Below the pieces are notes generated by a model. It was not told the origin of the DNA and searched no databases. It worked only from the letters and a program-made list of their open reading frames with translations. Below, piece after piece: positions 36,590 to 44,310 of a stretch of DNA of 44,405 bases. Location of the stretch: contig CALLLP010000018.1 in the NCBI GenBank assembly GCA_938008165.1, positions 1 to 44,405 on the forward strand, given 5' to 3'. Position numbers and translations under genes: made by a program. Position 1 is the stretch's first letter; every line of letters begins with the position of its first letter. The DNA is from an uncultured Neomegalonema sp. (lineage in GTDB: Bacteria > Pseudomonadota > Alphaproteobacteria > Rhodobacterales > Rhodobacteraceae).

Positions 36590-37105
36590 CTATGGGGCTT
36601 CTGCTCCGAAGAGGCCCACGCGCATATCTTTGACTGTATAGGCGGTTTCCCCGTCGACTTCCATCATGCCGTCGGCCACACCCATCTTTAACTTGCGATC
36701 GATGACACGCTTCACATCGACCGTGTAGCGGACCAGCTTCGCCTCCGGCGTCACCATGGCCGCGAATTTCACCTCGCCGACACCCAGCGCCCGGCCCCGG
36801 CCCGGCATGCCGCGCCAGCCGAGATAAAATCCCGTCAATTGCCACAGAGCATCCAGACCCAGACATCCCGGCATCACCGGATCACCGATGAAGTGGCACC
36901 CGAAAAACCACAGGTCCGGCTTGACGTCCAGCTCGGCCACGACCTGCCCTTTTTCATGCGCGCCACCTTCATCGGAGATATGCGTGATGCGATCGAACAT
37001 CAGCATTGGCGGGGCGGGAAGCTGCGCATTACCCTCCCCGAACAGCTCCGCACGGCCACAGGCAAGCAGGCCGTCATAATCATAGGAATTGGCGCGGTCG
37101 GTCAT
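36590..37105 (-). CDS. fabA: 3-hydroxydecanoyl-ACP dehydratase/isomerase
   Basis: 171 aa, exact family length. Dehydrates 3-hydroxyacyl-ACP and isomerises trans-2- to cis-3-decenoyl-ACP, the branch point to unsaturated fatty acids. Active-site His71 ([11 protein letters not shown]) and Asp85 (LGLDALWQL); FYLGW and [11 protein letters not shown] follow. First gene of fabAB, transcribed away from the tRNA-Ser gene. GGAGAAGGGG provides the ribosome site about 12 nt upstream. Confidence 0.97.
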   Translation of the reverse strand: MTDRANSYDYDGLLACGRAELFGEGNAQLPAPPMLMFDRITHISDEGGAHEKGQVVAELDVKPDLWFFGCHFIGDPVMPGCLGLDALWQLTGFYLGWRGMPGRGRALGVGEVKFAAMVTPEAKLVRYTVDVKRVIDRKLKMGVADGMMEVDGETAYTVKDMRVGLFGAEAP

Positions 37106-37183
37106 GTCAGGCTGGCCCCTTCTCCATTCGGTTCACTTGCCTAGCGTCTCCCGGCGCGCGGTGCAATCATTCGGTCGCAGCGT

Positions 37184-37221
37184 GAGACGGGATCGCCCTT
37201 CTTCACAGGCAATCCCGTCTC
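37184..37221. other. Strong hairpin between fabA and tRNA-Ser
   Basis: GAGACGGGAT and ATCCCGTCTC make a perfect 10-bp stem that extends by three pairs after one mismatch, leaving a 10-nt loop (CTTCTTCACA). It lies about 80 bp upstream of fabA in its promoter/leader region and 117 bp before the tRNA. A leader element, operator or small RNA are possible. Confidence 0.45.
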
Positions 37222-37338
37222 CCAACCGGCCCAAAATCCCGCGCCCCCCTCCGCGCCGATACCCCAGGGGGCCGCCGCATCGCTCAGGGCAAGAAATACT
37301 TGCATCCCAGACAAAGCGCGGTAAAAGCCTCATCCAGT

Positions 37339-37428
37339 GGAGAGGTGCCGGAGTGGTCGAACGGGACGGTTTCGAAAACCGTTGTGGGCGCAAGCCTACC
37401 CAGGGTTCGAATCCCTGTCTCTCCGCCA
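37339..37428 (+). tRNA. tRNA-Ser(CGA)
   Basis: 90 nt with encoded CCA. Acceptor GGAGAGG pairs with TCTCTCC; anticodon stem ACGGT/ACCGT closes the loop TTCGAAA, anticodon CGA (codon UCG); a long variable arm (TGGGCGCAAGCCTACC), class II, marks serine; T arm CAGGG-TTCGAAT-CCCTG. The 3' 17 bp are also the left attachment core of the downstream element, so the tRNA remains intact after integration. Confidence 0.95.
37412..37428 (+). repeat. attL core
   Basis: TCCCTGTCTCTCCGCCA, 3' end of the T arm, acceptor strand and CCA of tRNA-Ser; identical to the copy at 44104-44120. Confidence 0.92.
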
Positions 37429-37438
37429 TTACCTTCTA

Positions 37439-37478
37439 AATCAATGACTTAGACTTACTCCTATCAGGTGTGACACAA
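37439..37478 (+). promoter_or_regulatory. Left-arm repeats, probable integrase arm sites
   Basis: AATCAATGACTTAG (37439-37452) and GTGTGACACAA (37468-37478). Both recur in the same orientation near the right end but in the reverse order from the centre outward. The second lies 11 bp before the integrase start, so integrase binding here could also control its own gene. Confidence 0.65.
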
Positions 37479-37489
37479 CAGTGGGACAC

Positions 37490-39076
37490 ATGACCATGAA
37501 GCTGTCATCTTATCTAAGTCATTCAAGACATGGAGTTTATTACTTTCGCTGGCCATTACCACAAGCGGAAGATGGCACTAGGACAACACTCCGGTTATCG
37601 CTTCGGACACGATGCCCGAATGAGGCTGGTGATCTTGCAAGACATCTCGCATCTTGTGGTCGAATAGTGAGGGATAACAAGTCATTGGCAAGACTTCGGC
37701 AAGACCAGATACGTGAGCATGTGCGTAGCTACTTTGTAAAGGTGCTAAACGGGCATATTGAACGCCTTAACAACACTGGATGGCCAGAAGAAGACATTAC
37801 CTACATCAAACAAGAGTTGGATTTCCACGAGGATGGCTTATCAGGTTTTGATGAAATATCAGACCAAATGCTTGATCTAAATTTTGTAGACAGTTTTCGG
37901 ACTTTCGCTGGATTAGACAAAGCCGATTGGACCGATAACGAGATTGATTTACGTCGAGAGCTTCGCAAGGGTCGGCGGGATCAGATCAAAGCCTTTCTAA
38001 GCCACGCTGAGAGCCTTGAGGGCTATTCTCTCACCAAGCCCGTCGAGCCATCGCCGAAGCGCCCAGAGACGGCCTCCGTAAGTCTGGGCCAGGCTTTGGA
38101 TGACTTTCTAAGCGAACACTCCCACCAATGGTCCTCCGAGATGCAAAAGAAGGCCCAATCCTACCTGTCAGTGCTGGCGGAATATTTCGGCTCAAACCGC
38201 GATTTGTCAGAGATAACAAAGATGGATGCCGCTGAGCTGAAGAAAGTTTTGATCGCAATGCCTGCCAATCGCAACACAAAGCAGGAAACGCGAGACCTAC
38301 CGTTACTAGAGGCTATCAAAGTCTCAAAGCTAAAGAAGATCAGCGCAAAGACAGCCGATAGTTACATTGACACGTTCCGGCGCTTTTTTGATTGGGCAGA
38401 ACGTCATGGTTACACATCGCTTAAACTCTTCGATAGGATGAAACTCGGCAAAGCAAAGCGTAGTGCCATTGGACGCAGAGCCTATACGTCAGAAGAGACG
38501 CAAACCCTCTACGGAGAGCTGACAGCGCAACACTCAGTGCTGGTCAAGAAGCACGACCATAAATGGGGTGCATTGCTGGGCCTATTTACAGGTGCAAGGT
38601 TGCGAGAGATTTCGCAATTGAACAAGTCTGATATAAGACAAGAAGACAACATCTGGTTTATCGACATCAATGATGATGGTGAAAACAAGAGCCTCAAGAC
38701 ACCTGCTGCAAAGCGTCGAGTTCCAATCCATTCTGAATTAATCCGGCTTGGTTTTCTCGACTTCGTAGGCGGCAGGCGCGATGATCAGAGATTGTTCCAG
38801 TCATTCAGCTACAATGTCAAAGAAGGCTATGGCCGCAATCTGGGCCGCTGGTTCAACAACGTGCTGCTGCCGGGATTAGAGCTTAAGGAGGACGGGCTTG
38901 TGTTCCACAGTCTGCGTCATACGATGGTGACGCGACTAGCTCAGGCGGGCGTCCCAGAGCCGCTCTATCAAGAGATTGTGGGCCATGAGCGCCAAGGCGT
39001 TGCTCAACAGGTCTATTTTAAGGAGGGTCACACGCTGGCTCAGAAACAAGAAGCTATTGAAAAGTTTGAGGTTTGA
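37490..39076 (+). CDS. Tyrosine recombinase (site-specific integrase)
   Basis: 528 aa from ATG 37490 (GTG 37481 and ATG 37496 are alternatives; no strong ribosome site for any). N-terminal ~40 residues (YLSHSRHGVYYFRWPLP) are the arm-binding/DUF6538-type segment; core-binding domain ~195-310; catalytic domain ~330-520 with Arg370 (GARLREIS), Lys in the beta hairpin region, His473-x-x-Arg476 (HSLRHT), His499 (VGHE) and nucleophile Tyr509 (QVYF). All key residues present, so it is likely active. Position directly after the tRNA and attL identifies it as the enzyme that mobilises this element. Confidence 0.95.
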   Translation: MTMKLSSYLSHSRHGVYYFRWPLPQAEDGTRTTLRLSLRTRCPNEAGDLARHLASCGRIVRDNKSLARLRQDQIREHVRSYFVKVLNGHIERLNNTGWPEEDITYIKQELDFHEDGLSGFDEISDQMLDLNFVDSFRTFAGLDKADWTDNEIDLRRELRKGRRDQIKAFLSHAESLEGYSLTKPVEPSPKRPETASVSLGQALDDFLSEHSHQWSSEMQKKAQSYLSVLAEYFGSNRDLSEITKMDAAELKKVLIAMPANRNTKQETRDLPLLEAIKVSKLKKISAKTADSYIDTFRRFFDWAERHGYTSLKLFDRMKLGKAKRSAIGRRAYTSEETQTLYGELTAQHSVLVKKHDHKWGALLGLFTGARLREISQLNKSDIRQEDNIWFIDINDDGENKSLKTPAAKRRVPIHSELIRLGFLDFVGGRRDDQRLFQSFSYNVKEGYGRNLGRWFNNVLLPGLELKEDGLVFHSLRHTMVTRLAQAGVPEPLYQEIVGHERQGVAQQVYFKEGHTLAQKQEAIEKFEV

Positions 39077-39244
39077 AATTCTGCCGTTCTTAACGTTACC
39101 ACTAATGAGGGAACGCATTGCAGGTGCGAGACCGAATGGGATTGAAATCAGATTGTAAAATCATTTGAAGCATACAACCATAAATATCACATTTATTAGC
39201 CAAAACAACAACTTGCATGAAATGGACACATATAGATAGAAGAC

Positions 39245-40654
39245 TCATGCTTGAAGTCTTTTTGTTAACCAGAAATCTTGCAATCGTTTCTCGTAACCAA
39301 CTGGTTTCAACAACTTGTTAGGATCAAATTTGATGGCATTGAATGAAGGTTCAACCGTTTCCCCTTCTCCTATCTCAAATCCTACCTGACCGACATATCC
39401 GAACTTGGCTTCAAATGCCTTCTGCATGGCGGCAGTCAAATCATCTTGCAATGCGTGGTGAACGACAAAACCATCATGAACTGGTAGGCAAGCGTACCCT
39501 TTGGCAGCAAACTCCAACATTACAGTTTCCGCTAAGTCGCTATCTTGGCATTGCAGACGTAGCCCTACGCCAGTGCCAAACTGTTTTGTAAACTCTGGAT
39601 AGCAATCAACAATAAACGTCTTGAAGTTACCCCATTCCTTGCCTGTCAATTGCGCAGAGTAACCGTCAATCTCATTGATGCTATTCACAGAGTCGGCATT
39701 CAATAGTGCATTGAAAGTGCGTTTTACCAGTGAACGCTCAGCTTTGCCCCCCGTTTGCGTCAGGCATCGTTGATAGGGATCATCTGGTATTGGTAAGTTG
39801 TGTTCAGCAAATAGCATAGCAGCGTGAAGCCCTGAGTAATCCACCTCGACAGTACGTTTTCCATCAATCAGTATGCAACGCCTGAGTTCACTGGGAACGC
39901 TAATCCACCATGCACCATAGAAACGCCCGCCCTGCTCCCAGTCACAATTATTAAACACCCGGTAGACGGTCCGCTTAGCAAAATCGAAAGGTTGCGTAGC
40001 TTCATCTTGACGCTTGCCCTGAGTCTTGGCTCTTTCCCTTGCCAGCACATCGTCGGTCAGGGCTAAGTCAGCCCAATGGGCTTCCAGCATGTCGTTTATA
40101 AGTCTTAGTTTATCACGCGCATCATTTGCAAACCCAGTGTCACCATATTCAATCAGGCGTTTATCGTTATCTTTCAAACGTATGCCTTCAGCACCTTTGT
40201 TGCGCTCAAGAATGGCCAACGAACCGCCAGCTTTATGAAGATGAGCCAACAGAGATGCAGAGGCTTGATAACGTGCGGTGCGGCTAGCCTTGCCCGCCGG
40301 ATCGTGCCAATAAGGAGACGTTACGTGGATGTAACCAGAAGCCAACAAAGCCTTCATAGCGGCCTCAAATGCGCGTGGGGTATAAACGATTGATCCATAA
40401 CGTGAGGCGCACTTCCTTTGAAGCATTTCCCTGCCCATGGAGATGCCCACCTCAAGAACGTCGTTACTTTCATGTGCTCGGAAAAGGTCCAAAACAACGG
40501 CCCTAATTGCCGCCTCAAAATTCCGTTGTGCTTCCGCCCTACGCTTTCTTATTCGTGTTTCGACATCCGTAAGCTCAAGACATATATCATCAAGGCATGC
40601 GTTCAACGTGGGCAGCCTAGTTAACCAGTGAGGATCAAACGGGCGGCTAGGCAC
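39245..40654 (-). CDS. Palm-domain protein resembling A-family polymerases, element cargo
   Basis: 469 aa, GTG start 2 bp after the RM stop, so translation is probably coupled. Residues 1-230 are mostly helical without a known domain. Residues ~230-425 carry a polymerase-like series: GGRFYGAWW and Arg-rich LRRCILIDGKRTVEVDYSGLH (motif A, Asp272); ERSLVKRTFNALLNA (motif B-like, Lys311); LQCQDSDLAETVMLEF (like PolA QGTAADI); and YACLPVHDGFVV (motif C, His393-Asp394). Both carboxylates for two-metal catalysis are present. No 3'-5' or 5'-3' exonuclease domain. It could be a minimal DNA or RNA polymerase (primase-like) or a nucleotidyltransferase; function is not established. Confidence 0.7.
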   Translation of the reverse strand: MPSRPFDPHWLTRLPTLNACLDDICLELTDVETRIRKRRAEAQRNFEAAIRAVVLDLFRAHESNDVLEVGISMGREMLQRKCASRYGSIVYTPRAFEAAMKALLASGYIHVTSPYWHDPAGKASRTARYQASASLLAHLHKAGGSLAILERNKGAEGIRLKDNDKRLIEYGDTGFANDARDKLRLINDMLEAHWADLALTDDVLARERAKTQGKRQDEATQPFDFAKRTVYRVFNNCDWEQGGRFYGAWWISVPSELRRCILIDGKRTVEVDYSGLHAAMLFAEHNLPIPDDPYQRCLTQTGGKAERSLVKRTFNALLNADSVNSINEIDGYSAQLTGKEWGNFKTFIVDCYPEFTKQFGTGVGLRLQCQDSDLAETVMLEFAAKGYACLPVHDGFVVHHALQDDLTAAMQKAFEAKFGYVGQVGFEIGEGETVEPSFNAIKFDPNKLLKPVGYEKRLQDFWLTKRLQA

Positions 40655-40656
40655 GA

Positions 40657-41670
40657 CTAAGTATCTGTTTGTTTTTGCGATGCTGGATTATCATCAGACC
40701 GAGACAACGCTTTCATTGCGCTTGTGACTGCCATGGTCTCAACAGAAACGCGGGTCACCCTTTTCAGTAGGTCTACGACATGCTCTTTGTAGTCGGCAAA
40801 GCGATAGGTGTTGAACTTCTCGGCAACTGTCGGGTCACGAGGTTTCTTTTCCTTGTACTGATCAAGTATCCACTCCAAGCCGGAGCGATTGCCGAGCTTA
40901 TAGCCCCAGCATTCAGAAGGGATGCCGGATAGCGTGGTTTCGCTGTCCAACTCTATGGTGCCAGCTTCTTTGTCAGCTTTAAGCTTGGGTTTGGGATTGA
41001 GGCCCGCCGATTTAGCCTTGATGTCTTCTACGTCGTGCCGTTCGAGCGGCCACGGCTCGACGCTTTCATACCCGATGTGCAGGTCCAAAAGGGTCTGCCC
41101 CCAGTCGCGCCATTGGTGGAAGTCAGGATAGAAGGGAATGCGGGGAAACTCGCGCTTGAGGTTGATGGCGTAGATCTCGCGATAGATGGGATCGTGAAGC
41201 ACAGCATAGACATAGGCAAAGATGTCATCCTTGGTGATCTTGGCCTTTTTGCCGTAGTGCTTGGTGAATTTGTTGAGCGCCCAGTCGGTAATGTTGTCGA
41301 CTTGGGTGCCGTCGGTCCCGTATCTATATCGCGTAAGGCATTGATACCCATCTTTGGTGTCACCAATGTGGAGATCAACCGGGTTGTCGGAGCTTATCGT
41401 GCAAAATTCTGCTCGTGAATTTAGATCATTTATTGATATAAGTTGATTGGGTAGTTGGTCAGGGAAAGACCGAGAGAGTAAAGCGCCTCGATCAATTAGC
41501 AAACTATTACTTAGAAGAGTCTTGCGCACGAAAGGACGCACCAGAACATCGGTCCGTTCATGCGGCCCCAATTCGGGGTGCCGCTTTCGCTTAGAGATCA
41601 GAGTGTCAGACCAAGAAATCTTTTTTTGCTTTGCACTGCCATTAGGTCCCGCATTGTAGCTGTGTGTCAA
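40657..41670 (-). pseudogene. C-terminal part of the RM protein (target-recognition region)
   Basis: In the same frame as the N-terminal part and separated from it by one TAG codon and 15 sense codons. The 337 residues from the TTG at 41670 match the C-terminal domain of Type ISP restriction-modification enzymes: ITDWALNKFTKHYG, IFAYVYAVLHDPIYRE, FPRIPFYPDFHQWRDWGQ and LLDLHIGYESVEPWP. This part is thought to hold target recognition. On its own it has no good start codon or ribosome site, so it is most likely expressed only if the TAG is read through, or not at all. Confidence 0.8.
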
Positions 41671-41715
41671 AAAACGCTCCGCAAACTCGGCTTCTTCGTC
41701 GCTGAGGCAATAAAC

Positions 41716-43731
41716 CTATTTGTCCCGATTAGTAGACACTCCAAGTGAAAATTGCCGGAAAATCGACCTATCTAAGCTAGTTCTTTTTGCCGTCTTAGTA
41801 CGGTCATCTAACAAAGATAAGAAACCGCTCCAGTCATTCGGAGGGGCTTCAATCCAGCCATCGCGCTCATCCGGTACAATTGTGTCAAACTGAATATCGC
41901 TTGGTGATTTAGACGACAAATATGCAAGCTTCTCGTCTCTCTGAGCTATCCCACCTAATGAAAACAGATTGATCTGCGCTGCTTCATTCCTGCCGCGCTT
42001 TACTAGAAACGCTATGGCGACCCCAGTACCAATTCCCTCAAATACATTCTCACCACCTGCCTCATCCGACCTGCGCCATGTTCCGCCTAGATCAACAATA
42101 TAAATGTCCGAAAAGTTGATACGGAAAAATCTCCTTAGCCCGTCGTGGCTACCGCCATCAATGAAGCTGCGGTTCGTAATGAAGGCCACAATTCCGTCAT
42201 CATGGAGGCGGTCACTAGCCCATCGATAAAAACGAATAAAGGGATCTTGATTTCGACCTTTGGTGGCGGAAGAATACTTCGTGATGCTGTTTTTGATTAG
42301 TTTGTCGACGTGTGGATATTTCCGATTTTTATTTTCGTCACTTACGTTGGCTTGTTGCGCATTATAAGGCGGATTGCCAATCACCACGGAAATCTTTCTC
42401 TTGTTCTGGCGCTTTACCCGCTCGACGTTCTCATCAGAGATTGATGCAAACATATCAAACTGGTGGCCTGCCTTAATGCCAAGCCCGCCGATATTGTCGA
42501 GGGTATCTACAAAGCACAGATTGGGATATTCTGCGAACTGACCCGCGACAGCCTGATAAGTCGCCTCAATATTCAAGTTGGCTACATAATAGGGGAGAAT
42601 TGCGACTTCATTGGCATGTAGCTCTTCAGTGTATTTCTTGCGTAACTTGTCCGGTTGTCCCCTGAAGAACTCAATAAGTTCACAAATGTAAGTGCCTGTT
42701 CCGGTTGCAGGGTCAAGTATCTCCACACCTTCGTCGATCAAGCGTTTCCCGAAGTGTTTGTTACAAAGCCAATCCGCACCCTCTATCATGAAACGCACAA
42801 TTTCGTTTGGCGTGTAGACTACTCCCAGCCTATCGGCTGCGTCTGGGTTATAGACTTTGTAAAAGCTCTCGTAGATGACTTTCAGGAATGTCTGTTTTTC
42901 GGTGTGACTGCTAATCTGTGCCGCATTGGCAAGAATGGCAGCGTAATAGGGCTGTAACGCCCGAAGCGTTGATTTCTTGACGTTGCGCGTAAAGAAAGCA
43001 CCTTCCAATTGGTAAAGTAGACGCGCGATATTGTTTTGCTGATGGAAGTCGGCTTCATCAAATACTCGCGCAAAGATTTCTTCAGTCAGAATGTGTTGGA
43101 GCAACATCTCGCGAACATCTGCTCTTCCCAACGTTGGGTTAATCGTCTCTTTTGCGTGATCTAAAAATTTTTGAGCCGCCTTTTGAAAAGCCATATTTGA
43201 CTTGTAGGCATCGTCAATCTTTTCTCGAAGGGCCGCAAGCACGGCTGGCAAATCGACTTTGAATTGCTCAACAGCGCTGCGAAATTCCGCAATCTCTTTG
43301 CGCTCATAGGCAAAGAAAAGCGATAGCAGCTTATCCAATTCATCAGTGTCTGTCATCGAACAACGCAAAACTTCCTGTCGATCTTGTATCAGGACCGCGA
43401 TGTCGGAATTTTCATAGATGATGTTGTCTTGCGGATAACCCTTGCGCTGTTTCTTATCGATCTCGTCATCGATATCGTCGTCTGTGTCTTTGGCTTCCCA
43501 GTATCCAAGGGGCACACGTACATCGTGCAATATGGTTCCGTCGGGATATACTTTGGTTCCCAGCTTGGTACTGAACAATAGTTCGGGAATGAATATTAAG
43601 TCGTTAGATTTCGCCCAACTCTTCAGCAAATCTTTGAATGCTTCTCTAATAACCTGTTCGGTTGAAGTGCCTGAGAACTTTCTCAGCCTATCAATTTCTG
43701 CAAGATATGAATTGATTAGTCTTTTACTCAT
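41716..43731 (-). CDS. RM protein N-terminal part: PD-(D/E)XK nuclease plus N6-adenine methyltransferase
   Basis: 671 aa up to an in-frame TAG (41716-41718). Residues ~45-120: nuclease-like motif PD63-64 ... E79-A-K81 (YPDG; GYWEAKD). Residues ~140-300: helical spacer. Residues ~300-560: gamma-type N6-adenine methyltransferase with motif I DPATGTGTY (340-348) and motif IV NPPY (453-456). No helicase motifs lie between nuclease and methylase, unlike LlaBIII/LlaGI Type ISP enzymes, so the layout is Type IIG-like with an ISP-type methylase and TRD. Conceptual full length is 1023 aa plus the stop. The codon before the break reads ...STNRDK, where homologues continue with Trp, consistent with TGG to TAG. 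Confidence 0.88.
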   Translation of the reverse strand: MSKRLINSYLAEIDRLRKFSGTSTEQVIREAFKDLLKSWAKSNDLIFIPELLFSTKLGTKVYPDGTILHDVRVPLGYWEAKDTDDDIDDEIDKKQRKGYPQDNIIYENSDIAVLIQDRQEVLRCSMTDTDELDKLLSLFFAYERKEIAEFRSAVEQFKVDLPAVLAALREKIDDAYKSNMAFQKAAQKFLDHAKETINPTLGRADVREMLLQHILTEEIFARVFDEADFHQQNNIARLLYQLEGAFFTRNVKKSTLRALQPYYAAILANAAQISSHTEKQTFLKVIYESFYKVYNPDAADRLGVVYTPNEIVRFMIEGADWLCNKHFGKRLIDEGVEILDPATGTGTYICELIEFFRGQPDKLRKKYTEELHANEVAILPYYVANLNIEATYQAVAGQFAEYPNLCFVDTLDNIGGLGIKAGHQFDMFASISDENVERVKRQNKRKISVVIGNPPYNAQQANVSDENKNRKYPHVDKLIKNSITKYSSATKGRNQDPFIRFYRWASDRLHDDGIVAFITNRSFIDGGSHDGLRRFFRINFSDIYIVDLGGTWRRSDEAGGENVFEGIGTGVAIAFLVKRGRNEAAQINLFSLGGIAQRDEKLAYLSSKSPSDIQFDTIVPDERDGWIEAPPNDWSGFLSLLDDRTKTAKRTSLDRSIFRQFSLGVSTNRDK

Positions 43732-44103
43732 CTCTACCCGGCCTTTTTTTTACACAGTCATAGCTGACTCAGGGCAGGTCAACCTGAAGTTGGTCAAAGC
43801 AGTGCCAAATTCGAATTTTTTGAGAAATTTTCTCGCGCACGTATCTATTAGAATATGATGCAGCAGTTTCCCCCGCCGCCCCTCGAAACAGCGGCCACTG
43901 GTATAATATTGCAAGACAAAACTAAGATCATAGGGCCGAAGGCTCATGTTGCATTTACCAATGAACACAACTCGTTCTCAACACCTGCATTGAGCACCCC
44001 TGAGGTTGACAGACGATGACCTCTTGAATCATAAGTGTGACACAAGACTAACCTCACACGTGATAACATAAGTTAATCAATGGCTTAGGAAAATGGCAGT
44101 GAT
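43732..44103. other. Right end of the element, non-coding control region
   Basis: 372 bp upstream of the RM gene. It holds an inverted repeat AGTCA-TAGC-TGACT (43756-43769), 25 bp before the RM start and suited to an operator; a second palindrome GAGAAA-T-TTTCTC (43822-43834); AT-rich TATAAT/TATTAT (43901-43909) that could be a -10; and the right-arm integrase repeats. A 72-codon minus frame (43750-43968) is not convincing. Confidence 0.45.
44035..44088 (+). promoter_or_regulatory. Right-arm repeats, probable integrase arm sites
   Basis: GTGTGACACAA (44035-44045) identical to the left copy, and AATCAATGGCTTAG (44075-44088) with one mismatch to the left copy. The 14-mer is proximal to the core at both ends (10 and 15 bp away). 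Confidence 0.65.
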
Positions 44104-44120
44104 TCCCTGTCTCTCCGCCA
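44104..44120 (+). repeat. attR core
   Basis: TCCCTGTCTCTCCGCCA identical to the tRNA-Ser 3' end; the upstream base pattern (AT vs AA) then diverges. Confidence 0.92.
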
Positions 44121-44121
44121 G

Positions 44122-44194
44122 AACGCGTTCGCTAGAACGCGACAACGCCCGCTCATCGCGCTTAGCGGCAACCGTTTTCTTGAAACGGCGAGAG
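44122..44194. repeat. 73-bp structured repeat, copy 1
   Basis: Begins AACGCGTTCGCTAGAACGCG (hairpin CGCGTTC/GAACGCG), continues with CCGCT...AGCGG arms and ends with CCGTTT-TCTTG-AAACGG. Copy 2 lies exactly 110 bp on with two substitutions by eye. The preceding CCGCCA is the end of attR; copy 2 is preceded by CCCGCCA, so the resemblance extends into the attachment site. Confidence 0.9.
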
Positions 44195-44231
44195 CTATCG
44201 GTTTTAAAGCAAATTACAATATGCCCGCCAA

Positions 44232-44304
44232 AACGCGTTCGCTAGAACGCGACAACGCCCGCTTATCGCGCTTAGCGGCAGCCGTTTTCTTGAAACGGCG
44301 AGAG
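44232..44304. repeat. 73-bp structured repeat, copy 2
   Basis: Same order of three hairpins as copy 1, ending 6 bp before the stop codon of the minus-strand CPBP gene. Both copies are followed by GGTTTTAAA. Copy 2 may act as a terminator for that gene. Confidence 0.9.
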
Positions 44305-44310
44305 GGGGTT

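Larger units (their letters stand above)
37412..44120 (+). mobile_element. Integrative element in tRNA-Ser (about 6.7 kb)
   Basis: Bounded by the 17-bp direct repeat TCCCTGTCTCTCCGCCA at 37412-37428 and 44104-44120. Contains an integrase gene next to the tRNA, and three minus-strand cargo frames (palm-fold protein, RM protein in two pieces). Base composition is clearly more AT-rich than both sides. No capsid, conjugation or replication-initiator gene is seen, so it is a small genomic island needing only its integrase, or a satellite relying on helper functions. Confidence 0.93.

Noticed and set aside
43750..43968. 72-codon minus-strand frame at the right end of the element, possible controller or antitoxin
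   Set aside because: No ribosome site, no helix-turn-helix or other domain, and it covers the likely RM promoter.
44122..44304. Two repeats suggesting a CRISPR array
   Set aside because: 73-bp units with several internal hairpins, two copies only, no cas genes nearby, unlike CRISPR repeats of 24-40 bp.
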